A stretch of DNA of 20,857 nucleotides from Nitrospinaceae bacterium (GCA_029261675.1 JAJDBA010000012.1:1-20857); one strand, 5' to 3'; positions 8,180 through 16,115 are shown, numbered from the stretch's first letter. The notes: generated by a model from the sequence alone, not told the origin. Numbers and translations are program-made.

Positions 8180-9031
8180 CTAGATCGCTTCCTGAATCTC
8201 GTCGAAAAAGAAACGCTTTTCGGTTGTCGAAGTTTCACATTCATTGCAATTCACACACACTTTTGGGTAATCTCCCTTTTCGTGCTGATTGCGTAAGGCT
8301 TTAATTTCTGAGTTATTCCACAAATCGCTAACCCGATCGCTGTTGGCATTTCCTAATTTAAGAGTTGCGTTATAGTCAACACAACAGGGGATTACGGTGC
8401 CATCCCATAGGACAACCAGTTTTCCATAATCCTTCCCAAAAGGTTCGGGGCAGGGTTCGCTGCGCGGACTTTGAATGAGTTTCGGTTGTGTGCGAACATG
8501 ATCGACAATGGTTTCCCAGTGTTTAATATATTCATCGACATCATTCTGAGTATCTTCCTCAACAGTAAAGACGACACCCATACTTAGATCAGGCCGTTTT
8601 TCTTGTTTGGCTTTTTTTAATCGAAGAATATTCTCTTTTATTTTTTGAAGTTCGACACCGCGAATTCTTTTAAAAGTGTCTGCAGAACCATCAATAGAAA
8701 ACCGAATGATGTTTAAGGGACTTTCAATGATTTTGTTGATCATCTTATCTGTCAATAGAGTTCCGTTAGTGTTCATGACAATATGTTTGACGCCAGCCTT
8801 ATGTGCGTAATCGAACATCTCAAAAATTTCTTTGTGAAGTAAAGGCTCTCCCCAGTTATGCATGCATAAATGTTCCAGGTCGGGCGTATCATCTATGATC
8901 TTTTTGAACAGTTTTAAATCTATGAACCCTTCGTCTCGTGTCATGCCTTCTGTCACAAAACAAAAGGTGCAACGCAGGTTGCAGGTATTGGTCGGTTCGA
9001 TGATGAGCGATGTGAGGGGTTTGACACGCAT
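8180..9031 (-). CDS. Radical SAM protein with SPASM domain (second of the operon)
   Basis: A 283-residue radical SAM enzyme. The cluster-binding CxxxCxxC is CNLRCTFC (C17, C21, C24), close to the N-terminus as expected. A SPASM-type C-terminal region supplies candidate ligands for one or two auxiliary [4Fe-4S] clusters: C194, C216, C217, C259, C262 and C265, in the WDGTVIPCC ... VCVNCNEC pattern. SPASM enzymes act on peptides, sugars (for example aminoglycoside or sugar oxidations) and other substrates. No small precursor-peptide gene is nearby, so a sugar or lipid-linked substrate is the better inference. The start ATG overlaps the stop of the glycosyltransferase by one base (TAATG), implying translational coupling. 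Confidence 0.9.
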   Translation of the reverse strand: MRVKPLTSLIIEPTNTCNLRCTFCFVTEGMTRDEGFIDLKLFKKIIDDTPDLEHLCMHNWGEPLLHKEIFEMFDYAHKAGVKHIVMNTNGTLLTDKMINKIIESPLNIIRFSIDGSADTFKRIRGVELQKIKENILRLKKAKQEKRPDLSMGVVFTVEEDTQNDVDEYIKHWETIVDHVRTQPKLIQSPRSEPCPEPFGKDYGKLVVLWDGTVIPCCVDYNATLKLGNANSDRVSDLWNNSEIKALRNQHEKGDYPKVCVNCNECETSTTEKRFFFDEIQEAI

Positions 9032-9969
9032 TATTCGATAACCTTCTCAATAATATAGTCAGGCCGTTCTTGAATTTGGTGGTGCACTCGTCCTAGATAT
9101 TCTCCCAAAAACCCAATGGACAATAATTGTACGCCGGCAAAAAATGCAAACACCGCGAGTAAAACCACAAAGCCTTCAATTAAAATTCCATTTACAATTC
9201 TTTGGAATAGTAAGAAAGCCATCATTAAAAATCCCAGGAAAGCACCAAACATTCCCATATAGGTTACCATACGTAGAGGAAAGCTGGAGTAGCCTGTTAC
9301 AAGATCCCATGATAGTTTCAGTAAATTAAGAATGCTGTACTTGGTGATGCCTTGTTTTCGTTCATGATGTTCCACTTCAATTTCGATGCTGGGCAATCCC
9401 ATCCAACTCATCAAAACCGCCATATAGCGAGACCTGTCTTTGCAAGCTTCAATCTTTTCCACTACGCTACGGCGTATTGCGCGGAACGAACTCAAATTCA
9501 ATTTTACGGAATCCCCAAAAAGAGCTTGCCCGATCTTTAGCAAGCATTGTGACCCGATGACTCGCAACATGCCATCGCGACGTTTGCGATGAACCGTGGT
9601 GACCATATCAATATCATCGGACATGGCATCAAGAAGTTTTGGAATTTCTTCAGGGGGATTTTGTAAGTCTGAGTCCAGTTGAACGATGATATTTCCTTTG
9701 CTGATTCTGAAACCGGCAAGCACCGCAGCCTGTTGCCCGAAATTCCGAGTAAGCTTTACAATGCGCAATGCACTATCATTAGCCTGAATCTGTTTCGACT
9801 TTTCGTATGAGCCATCAGAACTGCCATCATCAACAATCACAATTTCGTAAGATTGATTTAGCTTGTCGCAGACAACCTTGATCCTTGAGACTAACTCTTC
9901 AATAAGAGATACCTCATTGAAAACAGGAACGACAATCGAAATTTCTATTTTCCTATCCATATTATTCAT
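9031..9969 (-). CDS. GT2 glycosyltransferase, polyprenyl-phosphate (ArnC/GtrB/DPM1-like) type
   Basis: From ATG at 9969 the protein has 312 residues. A longer reading frame back to a GTG at 9984 exists, but the ATG makes a classic 4-bp ATGA overlap with the preceding gene and lies right before the conserved IVVPVFNE strand. Motifs: VVPVFNE at 13-19, DDGSSDGS at 47-54, and the metal-binding DSDLQNPPEE at 99-108, typical of dolichol-phosphate-mannose-synthase-like enzymes. Two hydrophobic stretches at about 228-295 are the expected C-terminal membrane helices. Relatives transfer a sugar from a nucleotide donor to undecaprenyl phosphate at the inner membrane, feeding LPS or glycan modification. 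Donor sugar here is unknown; the operon's SDR may make it. Confidence 0.9.
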   Translation of the reverse strand: MNNMDRKIEISIVVPVFNEVSLIEELVSRIKVVCDKLNQSYEIVIVDDGSSDGSYEKSKQIQANDSALRIVKLTRNFGQQAAVLAGFRISKGNIIVQLDSDLQNPPEEIPKLLDAMSDDIDMVTTVHRKRRDGMLRVIGSQCLLKIGQALFGDSVKLNLSSFRAIRRSVVEKIEACKDRSRYMAVLMSWMGLPSIEIEVEHHERKQGITKYSILNLLKLSWDLVTGYSSFPLRMVTYMGMFGAFLGFLMMAFLLFQRIVNGILIEGFVVLLAVFAFFAGVQLLSIGFLGEYLGRVHHQIQERPDYIIEKVIE

Positions 9970-11129
9970 GATGGGCGAGAACACACCATCTCGGTTTCGC
10001 GAATTCTTACCGTTTCCCCTTCAGGGGCAGTCTGGCCAATGTATTCCGATTGACAGCAGCCCAGACAACCGGGAAATATTCCCTCTGATTTTAATTTTTC
10101 ACGAAACCCTTGAATGCGATCAGAGTTCCAGGAAGTGAGCTCGTTATCGTCTTTTATATTTCCTACTCTATAGTGAGGACAACTGAACACATCGCCGTAG
10201 GCAGAAAAGGCCACTTTTGCCCACGGAATAAAACAACGGTAATCTTTGTAGGAGCTTTTGTTGGAGTAGTAGCGAACAATTTCTTCTATCGTAATATAGT
10301 TTGGCGAAAATCTTAGTTTTGTTTTAAAGCCCTGACCGATTGTTTCGAGTTGTGATAATTGGCGGCTCAATTTTTTGGGTTCGATTTCTTCGACCGGTGC
10401 CGTTGGGCGATCCAGATGGTGGTCTTGATCATAATCTTTTCCATGCCAGTAGGTTGCTGGGCTACTCACTACAAAATTGCAAACATTCACACCAAGCTTA
10501 TTTGCATATTCATAGAGCGGAACAAGGTCCATTACATTTCCCCGATTGATTACGCAGGTGAGATGAATGAGTGGAAACTTGGATTTTAATTCCTGTTTGC
10601 GCGCAATCAGTCTTTCAAGTCCCTGTGTGGTTTTCTTAAAAGAGCCGGGAATAGTGGTGATGCTATCGTGAAGCTCTTCCGCACCTTCAATAGAAACCCC
10701 TATATAAAATAATCCACAACCCCAAACCGACTTGAGTCGTAAACTCATTAAGTCTTCAACCACTTTTTCGCTCAAGGTAGTTCCGTTTGTGATGATATGG
10801 ACCTTGTGATTCTTGACAGCGAATTCAAGGATTTCCATGAAATCACTTTTCATAAATGCTTCGCCACCTGTAAACGTGATCAATGAAAAACGCGGAAGTG
10901 TTGCAATGGCCTTTTTGACCTCATCTGCGGAGAGTTCATTTTTGTAAGTTTTATTGGTTTCCGTGTCATCGATTATTTCGAGATAATGGCACATGTCGCA
11001 ACGGAGATTGCAACGATAGGTCACTTCAAAAAATGCCTGAATCGGCGGCAGAGAACGTCGCGGGGCGAAGTAAAACGGCAACAGTGAATACAAGCGCGGT
11101 AGAATTTTTTGAATAAACTTGAAATCCAT
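9966..11129 (-). CDS. Radical SAM protein with SPASM-like C-terminus (first of the operon)
   Basis: A 387-residue radical SAM enzyme with CNLRCDMC (C40, C44, C47) as the cluster motif and a TFTGGEAFM segment, the conserved GGE loop that contacts SAM. The C-terminal region has Cys299, Cys317, Cys355, Cys358, Cys359 and Cys383 in a SPASM-like layout for auxiliary clusters. The first 30 residues are hydrophobic and basic (ILPRLYSLLPFYFAPRR), perhaps a peripheral membrane contact. Only the cluster core resembles the second radical SAM protein of the operon; the two differ by about 100 residues in length, so they are not a simple tandem duplicate. It starts 13 bp after the WbqC gene stop and its own stop overlaps the GT2 start by 4 bp. 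Reaction unknown. Confidence 0.9.
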   Translation of the reverse strand: MDFKFIQKILPRLYSLLPFYFAPRRSLPPIQAFFEVTYRCNLRCDMCHYLEIIDDTETNKTYKNELSADEVKKAIATLPRFSLITFTGGEAFMKSDFMEILEFAVKNHKVHIITNGTTLSEKVVEDLMSLRLKSVWGCGLFYIGVSIEGAEELHDSITTIPGSFKKTTQGLERLIARKQELKSKFPLIHLTCVINRGNVMDLVPLYEYANKLGVNVCNFVVSSPATYWHGKDYDQDHHLDRPTAPVEEIEPKKLSRQLSQLETIGQGFKTKLRFSPNYITIEEIVRYYSNKSSYKDYRCFIPWAKVAFSAYGDVFSCPHYRVGNIKDDNELTSWNSDRIQGFREKLKSEGIFPGCLGCCQSEYIGQTAPEGETVRIRETEMVCSRPS

Positions 11130-11142
11130 AATTATAAAGCTC

Positions 11143-11835
11143 TTAAACGCAGTCCGTTTGTTTTAAAAATTCCATACTTTTATCGCCGCAGTTAAACAAT
11201 AAGTCTATCGTTGATAAAAATGGAACAAAGCCTTCGTAGCGTTGTGGGTACTCCGGATGCTGATACTTCTGATATTCCAGTTCAATACCTTGATCGGAAA
11301 AATCTTTTTCCGAAATATAGTTTTTAGCTGATTCTCCACTTAGATATTGTGTTGCGCCAAGTTGTTTGCAAATCGAAATCAGCCTGTCATTCTTATTGCC
11401 AGATTCGTCCAATTCAGAAGAACGAAGAAGAGGAGTATTTATTTTTAACTGCTCTTTTAAATATTGGATGGTCTCCATCGAAAGGTCTAATAAAAAATCC
11501 CATTCGCTGTTAAATACTTTCTCGCACCATGGGAAGTATAAGTCGAAAAAAGGTGTCTTGGAATAATGACATCGAATGGTTTCCAAATGTTTTCGTTTCC
11601 ATGATGTGGAATTATCGATTTTTGTTTCAAGAAGGCTTTGTTCAAATTTATTTTTTTGAATTACCGGTACCGTCAACCAGACCGAACCTTCCAGCACGCG
11701 AATTCGGTTTCTGTTTCTCCAGTCTCTTCGGGTGAACTGCACGTCATCGTATAAGACGAATTGATCCGAGCGATACATTTGCTCGAAAAATCCCAGCCAA
11801 GGCAAATAGGAAGGCTGAAGAATAGTCACGCGCAT
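11143..11835 (-). CDS. WbqC-like family protein
   Basis: A 230-residue protein when started at ATG 11835. A longer frame to 11892 exists, but it would overlap the upstream gene, whereas 11835 has a strong AGGAG eight bases upstream and opens directly with the family hallmark MRVTILQPSYLPWLGFFEQ. It continues with LYDDVQFTRRDWRNRNRI, also characteristic of WbqC (PF08889). These proteins recur in O-antigen, glycan and amino-sugar clusters; their biochemical role is not firmly established. It is the second gene of the operon, between the sugar-nucleotide SDR and the first radical SAM gene. No signal peptide or membrane helix is seen, so it should be cytoplasmic. Confidence 0.88.
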   Translation of the reverse strand: MRVTILQPSYLPWLGFFEQMYRSDQFVLYDDVQFTRRDWRNRNRIRVLEGSVWLTVPVIQKNKFEQSLLETKIDNSTSWKRKHLETIRCHYSKTPFFDLYFPWCEKVFNSEWDFLLDLSMETIQYLKEQLKINTPLLRSSELDESGNKNDRLISICKQLGATQYLSGESAKNYISEKDFSDQGIELEYQKYQHPEYPQRYEGFVPFLSTIDLLFNCGDKSMEFLKQTDCV

Positions 11836-11843
11836 AGATTTAA

Positions 11844-11848
11844 CTCCT
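11844..11848 (-). promoter_or_regulatory. Ribosome binding site that fixes the WbqC start
   Basis: AGGAG on the minus strand, with 8 bases to ATG 11835. The TAG stop of the upstream dehydratase gene lies inside this site (11849-11847), so termination and re-initiation are adjacent. Confidence 0.8.
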
Positions 11849-12854
11849 AAGATCCCCAAAGTTCTTTCATCCAGATAAATCGCTCCCACCATTGGCGGTT
11901 GTTTTTGTAAAACTCAATGGTTTTTTCCAACCCGTCATCCAAACTTATTTCTGCCTGCCAATCTAGTAAATCTTGGGATTTATCTATAGAGGAAATATGA
12001 CGTGAAACTTGGCCGGGACGATCTTTGATATAATTGAGCATACTTTCCGGCTTTTCCAGTTTTTCCAAAACTTTGCGTCCGATATCAAGTACGCAAGTGT
12101 CGCTGCCTGTTCCCAAGTTTATTGTCTGACCTAGTACTTTTTCCCGATCTGCATGTAGAATTCTGTCCAATGCTCGGCAAGTATCTTCAACAAATAACCA
12201 GTCACGCGAGCTGTTGCCATCACCATGAATAGTGAGTGGTTTATCTTGCAAAGCACTAACAATAAAATTGGGGATAGCCTTTTCCAAATGTTGACAGGGA
12301 CCGTAGTTGTTAAAAGGTCGAACTATCACCGCTGGTAAATCGTAAGTTTTTATATAGGAATAAATCAATCGGTCGGCACCCGCTTTCGCCGCTGCGTAGG
12401 GACTCATCGGATTCAACGGATGCTCTTCATCCATCGGGTCGGCTATAGCCGTTCCATAAACCTCCGAGGATGAAATATGCACAAACAATTCTACAGGATT
12501 ATTCACCGCTGCATTTGCAACCACTTGGGTGCCAATGACATCGGTTTCGAAAAAGATCGCGTTATCGTAAATCGATCGAGTCACATGTGACTCTGCGGCA
12601 AAGTGAACGACAATATCCGCCTCGGCAACCAGTTTGCCGACAAGATCGGGATGGGTGATATTCCCGTGAAAAAATTCGAAATGGCAGTTAGATTTTAAAG
12701 CAGGAGAAATATTATCGAGATTGCCAGCGTAAGTCAGCGCATCGAGGAGCAAAATTTTGTAATCGGGGTAACAACGATGGATATAGTTAATAAAATTACT
12801 GCCAATAAAACCGGCACCGCCTGTGATCAGTAATTTTTTCTTAAATTCGCTCAT
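11847..12854 (-). CDS. NDP-sugar 4,6-dehydratase-like SDR (NAD-dependent epimerase/dehydratase family)
   Basis: A 335-residue extended SDR with NAD-binding TGGAGFIG at residues 11-18, HFAAESHVTRSI at about 84-95, and catalytic Tyr153 and Lys157 (YxxxK). Overall it resembles RmlB, but the active-site loop reads HISSSEVYG (126-134). RmlB has Thr-Asp-Glu there, and the Asp is replaced by Ser130 while Glu131 is kept. A Ser-Glu pair is typical of relatives such as LegB-type dehydratases and UDP-glucuronate decarboxylases. It therefore probably converts a nucleotide sugar via a 4-keto intermediate, but dTDP-glucose 4,6-dehydratase should not be assumed. First gene of the six-gene operon; no strong ribosome site precedes its ATG. 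Confidence 0.88.
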   Translation of the reverse strand: MSEFKKKLLITGGAGFIGSNFINYIHRCYPDYKILLLDALTYAGNLDNISPALKSNCHFEFFHGNITHPDLVGKLVAEADIVVHFAAESHVTRSIYDNAIFFETDVIGTQVVANAAVNNPVELFVHISSSEVYGTAIADPMDEEHPLNPMSPYAAAKAGADRLIYSYIKTYDLPAVIVRPFNNYGPCQHLEKAIPNFIVSALQDKPLTIHGDGNSSRDWLFVEDTCRALDRILHADREKVLGQTINLGTGSDTCVLDIGRKVLEKLEKPESMLNYIKDRPGQVSRHISSIDKSQDLLDWQAEISLDDGLEKTIEFYKNNRQWWERFIWMKELWGS

Positions 12855-12898
12855 TAGATTTTTTCAATATGTGGGCAGAAAAACCATATCGTTTCTAT

Positions 12899-12904
12899 AT
12901 TATA
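12899..12904 (-). promoter_or_regulatory. Possible -10 of the six-gene glycan/radical SAM operon
   Basis: TATAAT on the minus strand, about 45 bases before the SDR start codon, within the 192-bp gap after elbB. No clear -35 partner is seen at the right distance. A gap here, against at most 13 bp inside the operon, supports a separate promoter. Confidence 0.4.
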
Positions 12905-12960
12905 TACAAGGGTCTAATCTTTCTTTACGGGAAAATGGCGGAAATCCTTTAATTATAAGA

Positions 12961-12992
12961 GGAAAACAGGGTTTTTAGAGGGGAAAACAGGG
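12961..12992. repeat. Two 11-bp direct repeats, 21 bp apart
   Basis: GGAAAACAGGG occurs at 12961-12971 and 12982-12992, a start-to-start distance of 21 bp, close to two helical turns. A weaker match, GGAAAATGG, lies near 12930. They sit upstream of the operon's putative -10 (minus strand) and just downstream of elbB, so a regulator-binding site is possible. Confidence 0.5.
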
Positions 12993-13046
12993 CGAAAAAA
13001 CTGCCCCATTGATGGAAATAGTGAAATCTGGGCAAGATGGAGAAAT

Positions 13047-13709
13047 CTAAATCATGCTGACCAGTTTATTGATGGTTTTTTCGATCCCTTCCGCTACCTC
13101 TGAAATACTTTGGCCGACCATATAGGCAGGGGTTGAAACAATTTTATTTTCTTCGTCAAAAACGAAATCCGTTGCGGCACATTCTTGATGGTGACTCCCC
13201 ATAGCTTCAATCATGCTAATTCCCTCTTTATCGTTTCCGATCGTCAAGGTGGGTTTGACGGTTTCGCTTTGGTAGATTTTTGCCATCATAGCCGGAGCGA
13301 TGCATAACGCCGCTTGTGGTTTTTGCTTGGCGGCAAACTCTTTCACCAGCCTCATGACTTCGGGATTCACATCGCATTCATCGCCTTTTTCTGCGAAGTT
13401 TGAGAGGTTCTTAGCCGCTCCGAATCCACCGGGGAGGACTAATGCATCAATATCATCGGCTTTGATCGCATTAATATCGCGGATTTCCCCACGGGCAATG
13501 CGTGCCGACTCTACCAATACATTGCGTTTTTCCGTTGGCATTTCCTGTCCATTGTGATGATTGATCACATGCATTTGATCGATATCAGGGGCCATGCATA
13601 CCGCCTTGGCACCGGCACGATCGATTGCCAAAAGAGTGATGACCGCTTCATGAATCTCCGAGCCGTCATACACACCGCATCCTGAAAGAACGACACCAAT
13701 TTTTTTCAT
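13047..13709 (-). CDS. elbB: ElbB, DJ-1/PfpI-superfamily glyoxalase-like protein
   Basis: A 220-residue protein started at ATG 13709, close to the length of Escherichia coli ElbB, and beginning MKKIGVVLSGCGVYDGSE as that protein does. A longer frame to 13796 is open, but ATG 13709 has GAGGGG eight bases upstream and matches the family start. The nucleophile-elbow cysteine is in ALCIAPAMM (Cys136), and LPGGFGAAKNLSNFA (92-106) is a further family block. ElbB proteins were linked to isoprenoid synthesis and reported to have weak glyoxalase activity; the physiological role is unsettled. It lies 117 bp after nadE on the same strand and 192 bp before the glycan operon. Confidence 0.95.
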   Translation of the reverse strand: MKKIGVVLSGCGVYDGSEIHEAVITLLAIDRAGAKAVCMAPDIDQMHVINHHNGQEMPTEKRNVLVESARIARGEIRDINAIKADDIDALVLPGGFGAAKNLSNFAEKGDECDVNPEVMRLVKEFAAKQKPQAALCIAPAMMAKIYQSETVKPTLTIGNDKEGISMIEAMGSHHQECAATDFVFDEENKIVSTPAYMVGQSISEVAEGIEKTINKLVSMI

Positions 13710-13717
13710 AAATATTT

Positions 13718-13723
13718 CCCCTC
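13718..13723 (-). promoter_or_regulatory. Ribosome binding site that fixes the elbB start
   Basis: GAGGGG on the minus strand, eight bases before ATG 13709. It supports the 220-residue start over the 249-residue in-frame extension. Confidence 0.75.
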
Positions 13724-13826
13724 TAAATATAAGAACTCGATATGAGATAATTTTTATTTGAAGGCCAATTCTACCACCCTCTAACAGGGGAGGCAATGCT
13801 GGCGAAGGGTCTGTGTTTGTCTGTGA

Positions 13827-15563
13827 TCAACTTTTATGCCGGTGGGTAATAGGCAAACGCCTGTCTTTGCCGAAGGCTTTGGGTGTGATTTTGACACCTG
13901 GAGGGCCTTGCCGACGTTTGTATTCACTGGCATCCACCAATTTTGTGACTCGCTTGATATCGGTTTTCGACAAGCCGGGAATTTTTATCTCTTCGACCGA
14001 CTTATCTTCTTCGATGTATTTTAACAAGACCGGATCCAGTAAATCGTAGACAGGCAACGAATCGGTATCTCTCTGACCGGGCCGTAGTTCTGCCGAGGGT
14101 TCTTTTGTGATGATGGACTCGGGGATGATTTCTTTTTCGTCATTGAGCCAGCGCGAAACTTTATAGACCCAAACTTTCGGAACGTCCTTAATGACGGCGA
14201 ATCCTCCAGCCATGTCACCGTAAAGAGTGCAATATCCCACACTGAATTCACTCTTATTTCCTGTTGCCAAAACCATCCAGCCCATTTTATTAGAAAGTGC
14301 CATGAGCAAGTTGCCACGTATTCTTGCTTGCAGATTCTCTTCTGCCAATCCGGAAGCCGTTCCTTTAAATGGTTTTGCAAGGATGTGATTGTATGCCTTC
14401 ATGGCTTTTTCTATAGGAAGCGTCATAGTCGCAATATTTATATTTTTGGCTAGATCAAGGGAGTCTTGAACGCTGCCTTCAGAAGAGTAGGGCGAGGGCA
14501 TCAGCACCCCGACCACGTTTTCTGGGCCTAGCGCCTGCGCTGCAATGACGGCGGTCAATGCCGAATCGATGCCTCCGCTCAGCCCGAGTACTGCTTTGGA
14601 GAATCCGTTTTTGGAAATATAGTCCCGAGTGCCTAAGACCAGTGCTGAAAAAATCTCTTCCACTTCTGTTTTTTCACAGCAAACATGAGGGGGAAGTGCA
14701 GGATATTTTTTTTGTTTCGCTAGCCCTGCTGGTGCGCGGTAAGATCTGATTTTAGAAGATGGGTTTTTCTTTGGCTTAGGGATGATTGCGATATCGGAAA
14801 AAATTAATTCTTCTACGAAAGAATTTCCCTGTGTGATGATTTTCCCGTTGGGTGCCACCATCATGCTTTGCCCGTCAAACACCAGCTCATCCTGACCGCC
14901 GACCAGATTGACATAAGCAATATGCGAGCGATAACTGCGTGCACGTTGCTGGATCATTTTTTTTCGTGCTTTACTCTTACCTTTGTGGAAGGGAGAAGAA
15001 GAAATATTCAACAGTAGGTCTACTCCGCCTTTACTGCAAAGAGTTTTTCCCGGCCCTGATTCCTCCCATATATCTTCGCAAATAGTAATACCCAGTGTTG
15101 CTCCTTTTAATGCAAACCGAACGGGTGTGTTGCCTTCTTGAAAATATCTTTTTTCATCGAATACGCCATAATTTGGAAGCAGCATTTTTCGGCAAGTGCC
15201 GACATGTTTGCCATCGCAAAGCAGAGCCGCAGAATTATAAATGGCGTTGCCGTGTTTTTCTGCAAAGCCGACAATGGCTGTCAGTCCTCGAGTATGAGAT
15301 ACAATTCTTTCCAGGGCCTTTTGGCTTTGCTTTAGAAAACTTTCTTTTAGCAGCAAGTCTTCAGGTGGATAGCCCGTGACCGTTAATTCTGGGAAAAGAA
15401 TCACATCGGCACCCATTTTCCGTGCTTGTTTTAAATGGTTTTTTATTTTGTTGGTATTGTAATCAAAATCGCCGACTACCGAGTTTATTTGAGCCAGAGC
15501 AATTCGTAGGGTGGTTTTTGGTTTTTTTGGTGCTGATTTATCGCTCTTTTTACTTGCGGGCAT
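13827..15563 (-). CDS. nadE: Glutamine-dependent NAD+ synthetase
   Basis: A 578-residue two-domain enzyme. The N-terminal nitrilase-like glutaminase domain has the catalytic triad Glu59 (FPELTVTGYPPEDL), Lys126 (RKMLLPNYGVFDE) and Cys162 (GITICEDIWEE). The C-terminal synthetase domain carries the ATP pyrophosphatase loop SGGIDSA at 329-335 and the SVGYCTLYGDMAGGFA segment. It makes NAD+ from deamido-NAD+, ATP and glutamine, with ammonia channelled between domains. The first 17 residues are a Lys/Ser-rich extension ahead of the usual RIALAQIN start; no better start with a ribosome site is visible, so it may be real. Divergent from the gene at 15681; no other NAD genes are present. Confidence 0.97.
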   Translation of the reverse strand: MPASKKSDKSAPKKPKTTLRIALAQINSVVGDFDYNTNKIKNHLKQARKMGADVILFPELTVTGYPPEDLLLKESFLKQSQKALERIVSHTRGLTAIVGFAEKHGNAIYNSAALLCDGKHVGTCRKMLLPNYGVFDEKRYFQEGNTPVRFALKGATLGITICEDIWEESGPGKTLCSKGGVDLLLNISSSPFHKGKSKARKKMIQQRARSYRSHIAYVNLVGGQDELVFDGQSMMVAPNGKIITQGNSFVEELIFSDIAIIPKPKKNPSSKIRSYRAPAGLAKQKKYPALPPHVCCEKTEVEEIFSALVLGTRDYISKNGFSKAVLGLSGGIDSALTAVIAAQALGPENVVGVLMPSPYSSEGSVQDSLDLAKNINIATMTLPIEKAMKAYNHILAKPFKGTASGLAEENLQARIRGNLLMALSNKMGWMVLATGNKSEFSVGYCTLYGDMAGGFAVIKDVPKVWVYKVSRWLNDEKEIIPESIITKEPSAELRPGQRDTDSLPVYDLLDPVLLKYIEEDKSVEEIKIPGLSKTDIKRVTKLVDASEYKRRQGPPGVKITPKAFGKDRRLPITHRHKS

Positions 15564-15680
15564 TTTCGACTTGTTTTTCAGATGGATTCTTGGGAAATTA
15601 ATATTTCATCCCGTTTGGAAGATTATACTACAATAGGCATTAATCCTTAATTATCTGAGACGTTAAAAATTTATTGAAAT
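15564..15680. other. Divergent intergenic region, nadE and hypothetical pair
   Basis: 117 bp that must hold promoters for both directions. A TATACT at 15624-15629 could be a plus-strand -10, but no good -35 is evident. Nothing else is recognised. Confidence 0.3.
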
Positions 15681-16115
15681 ATGGCTGAACCTAATCAAGC
15701 AGAAGAAAGCATTAAACATTCCATTAATAAAAACGGGTTTCCCGAAAAGATAGTTCGGCTTCCGTTCAAACCGGTTTACGATGCTTGTAAAAAACACGGA
15801 ACAAATTTGTCTGATGTTTTGGATAATTTGCAGGAACAGCAGATTTTCGGAAAAATCATTGGTAATCATGTTGAGTTTCGTTCTCGGGAAAAGATCGATT
15901 TCAAATCACCCAATCCTTCTTCTACCGATGACTTCTCGTGGGTAAAAGGGGCTGCGGGCAATATGGCAGGGTTTCAGGATGCTGCAAAAGAGGCCATGGG
16001 AAAGATGACCCCTGAACAAATGCAGGAAATTCGTAAATCTGTTGAGTCCATGAGTGATGAAGAAAAAATGAATATAATGAAAATGTTTTCTCAACGGTTC
16101 GATCCTTCCAAATAA
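15681..16115 (+). CDS. Unrecognised 144-residue protein
   Basis: I do not recognise this family. The protein is soluble, charged and without signal peptide or membrane helix. Residues about 18-70 look like a compact folded part (FPEKIVRLPFKPVYDACKK, then DVLDNLQEQQIFGKI), followed by a linker near 72-85. The tail is helical and methionine-rich (MTPEQMQEIRK, then SMSDEEKMNIMKMF) and ends in Pro-Ser-Lys. Coding potential is supported by its length, a clean stop, and a second gene on the same strand 17 bp later that fills the space up to the convergent adhesin. The ribosome site is poor. The pair probably forms a small operon. Confidence 0.75.
   Translation: MAEPNQAEESIKHSINKNGFPEKIVRLPFKPVYDACKKHGTNLSDVLDNLQEQQIFGKIIGNHVEFRSREKIDFKSPNPSSTDDFSWVKGAAGNMAGFQDAAKEAMGKMTPEQMQEIRKSVESMSDEEKMNIMKMFSQRFDPSK

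Noticed and set aside
8180..11129. RiPP (peptide-modification) cluster built on the two SPASM radical SAM enzymes
   Set aside because: The junctions in the operon are 13 bp or less, leaving no room for a precursor-peptide gene, and no peptidase or exporter is present. Sugar or lipid chemistry fits the neighbours better.
13778..13797. Hairpin-like segment between nadE and elbB considered as a nadE terminator
   Set aside because: The stem has mismatches and no T-run follows on the minus strand, so it does not meet the usual intrinsic terminator pattern.
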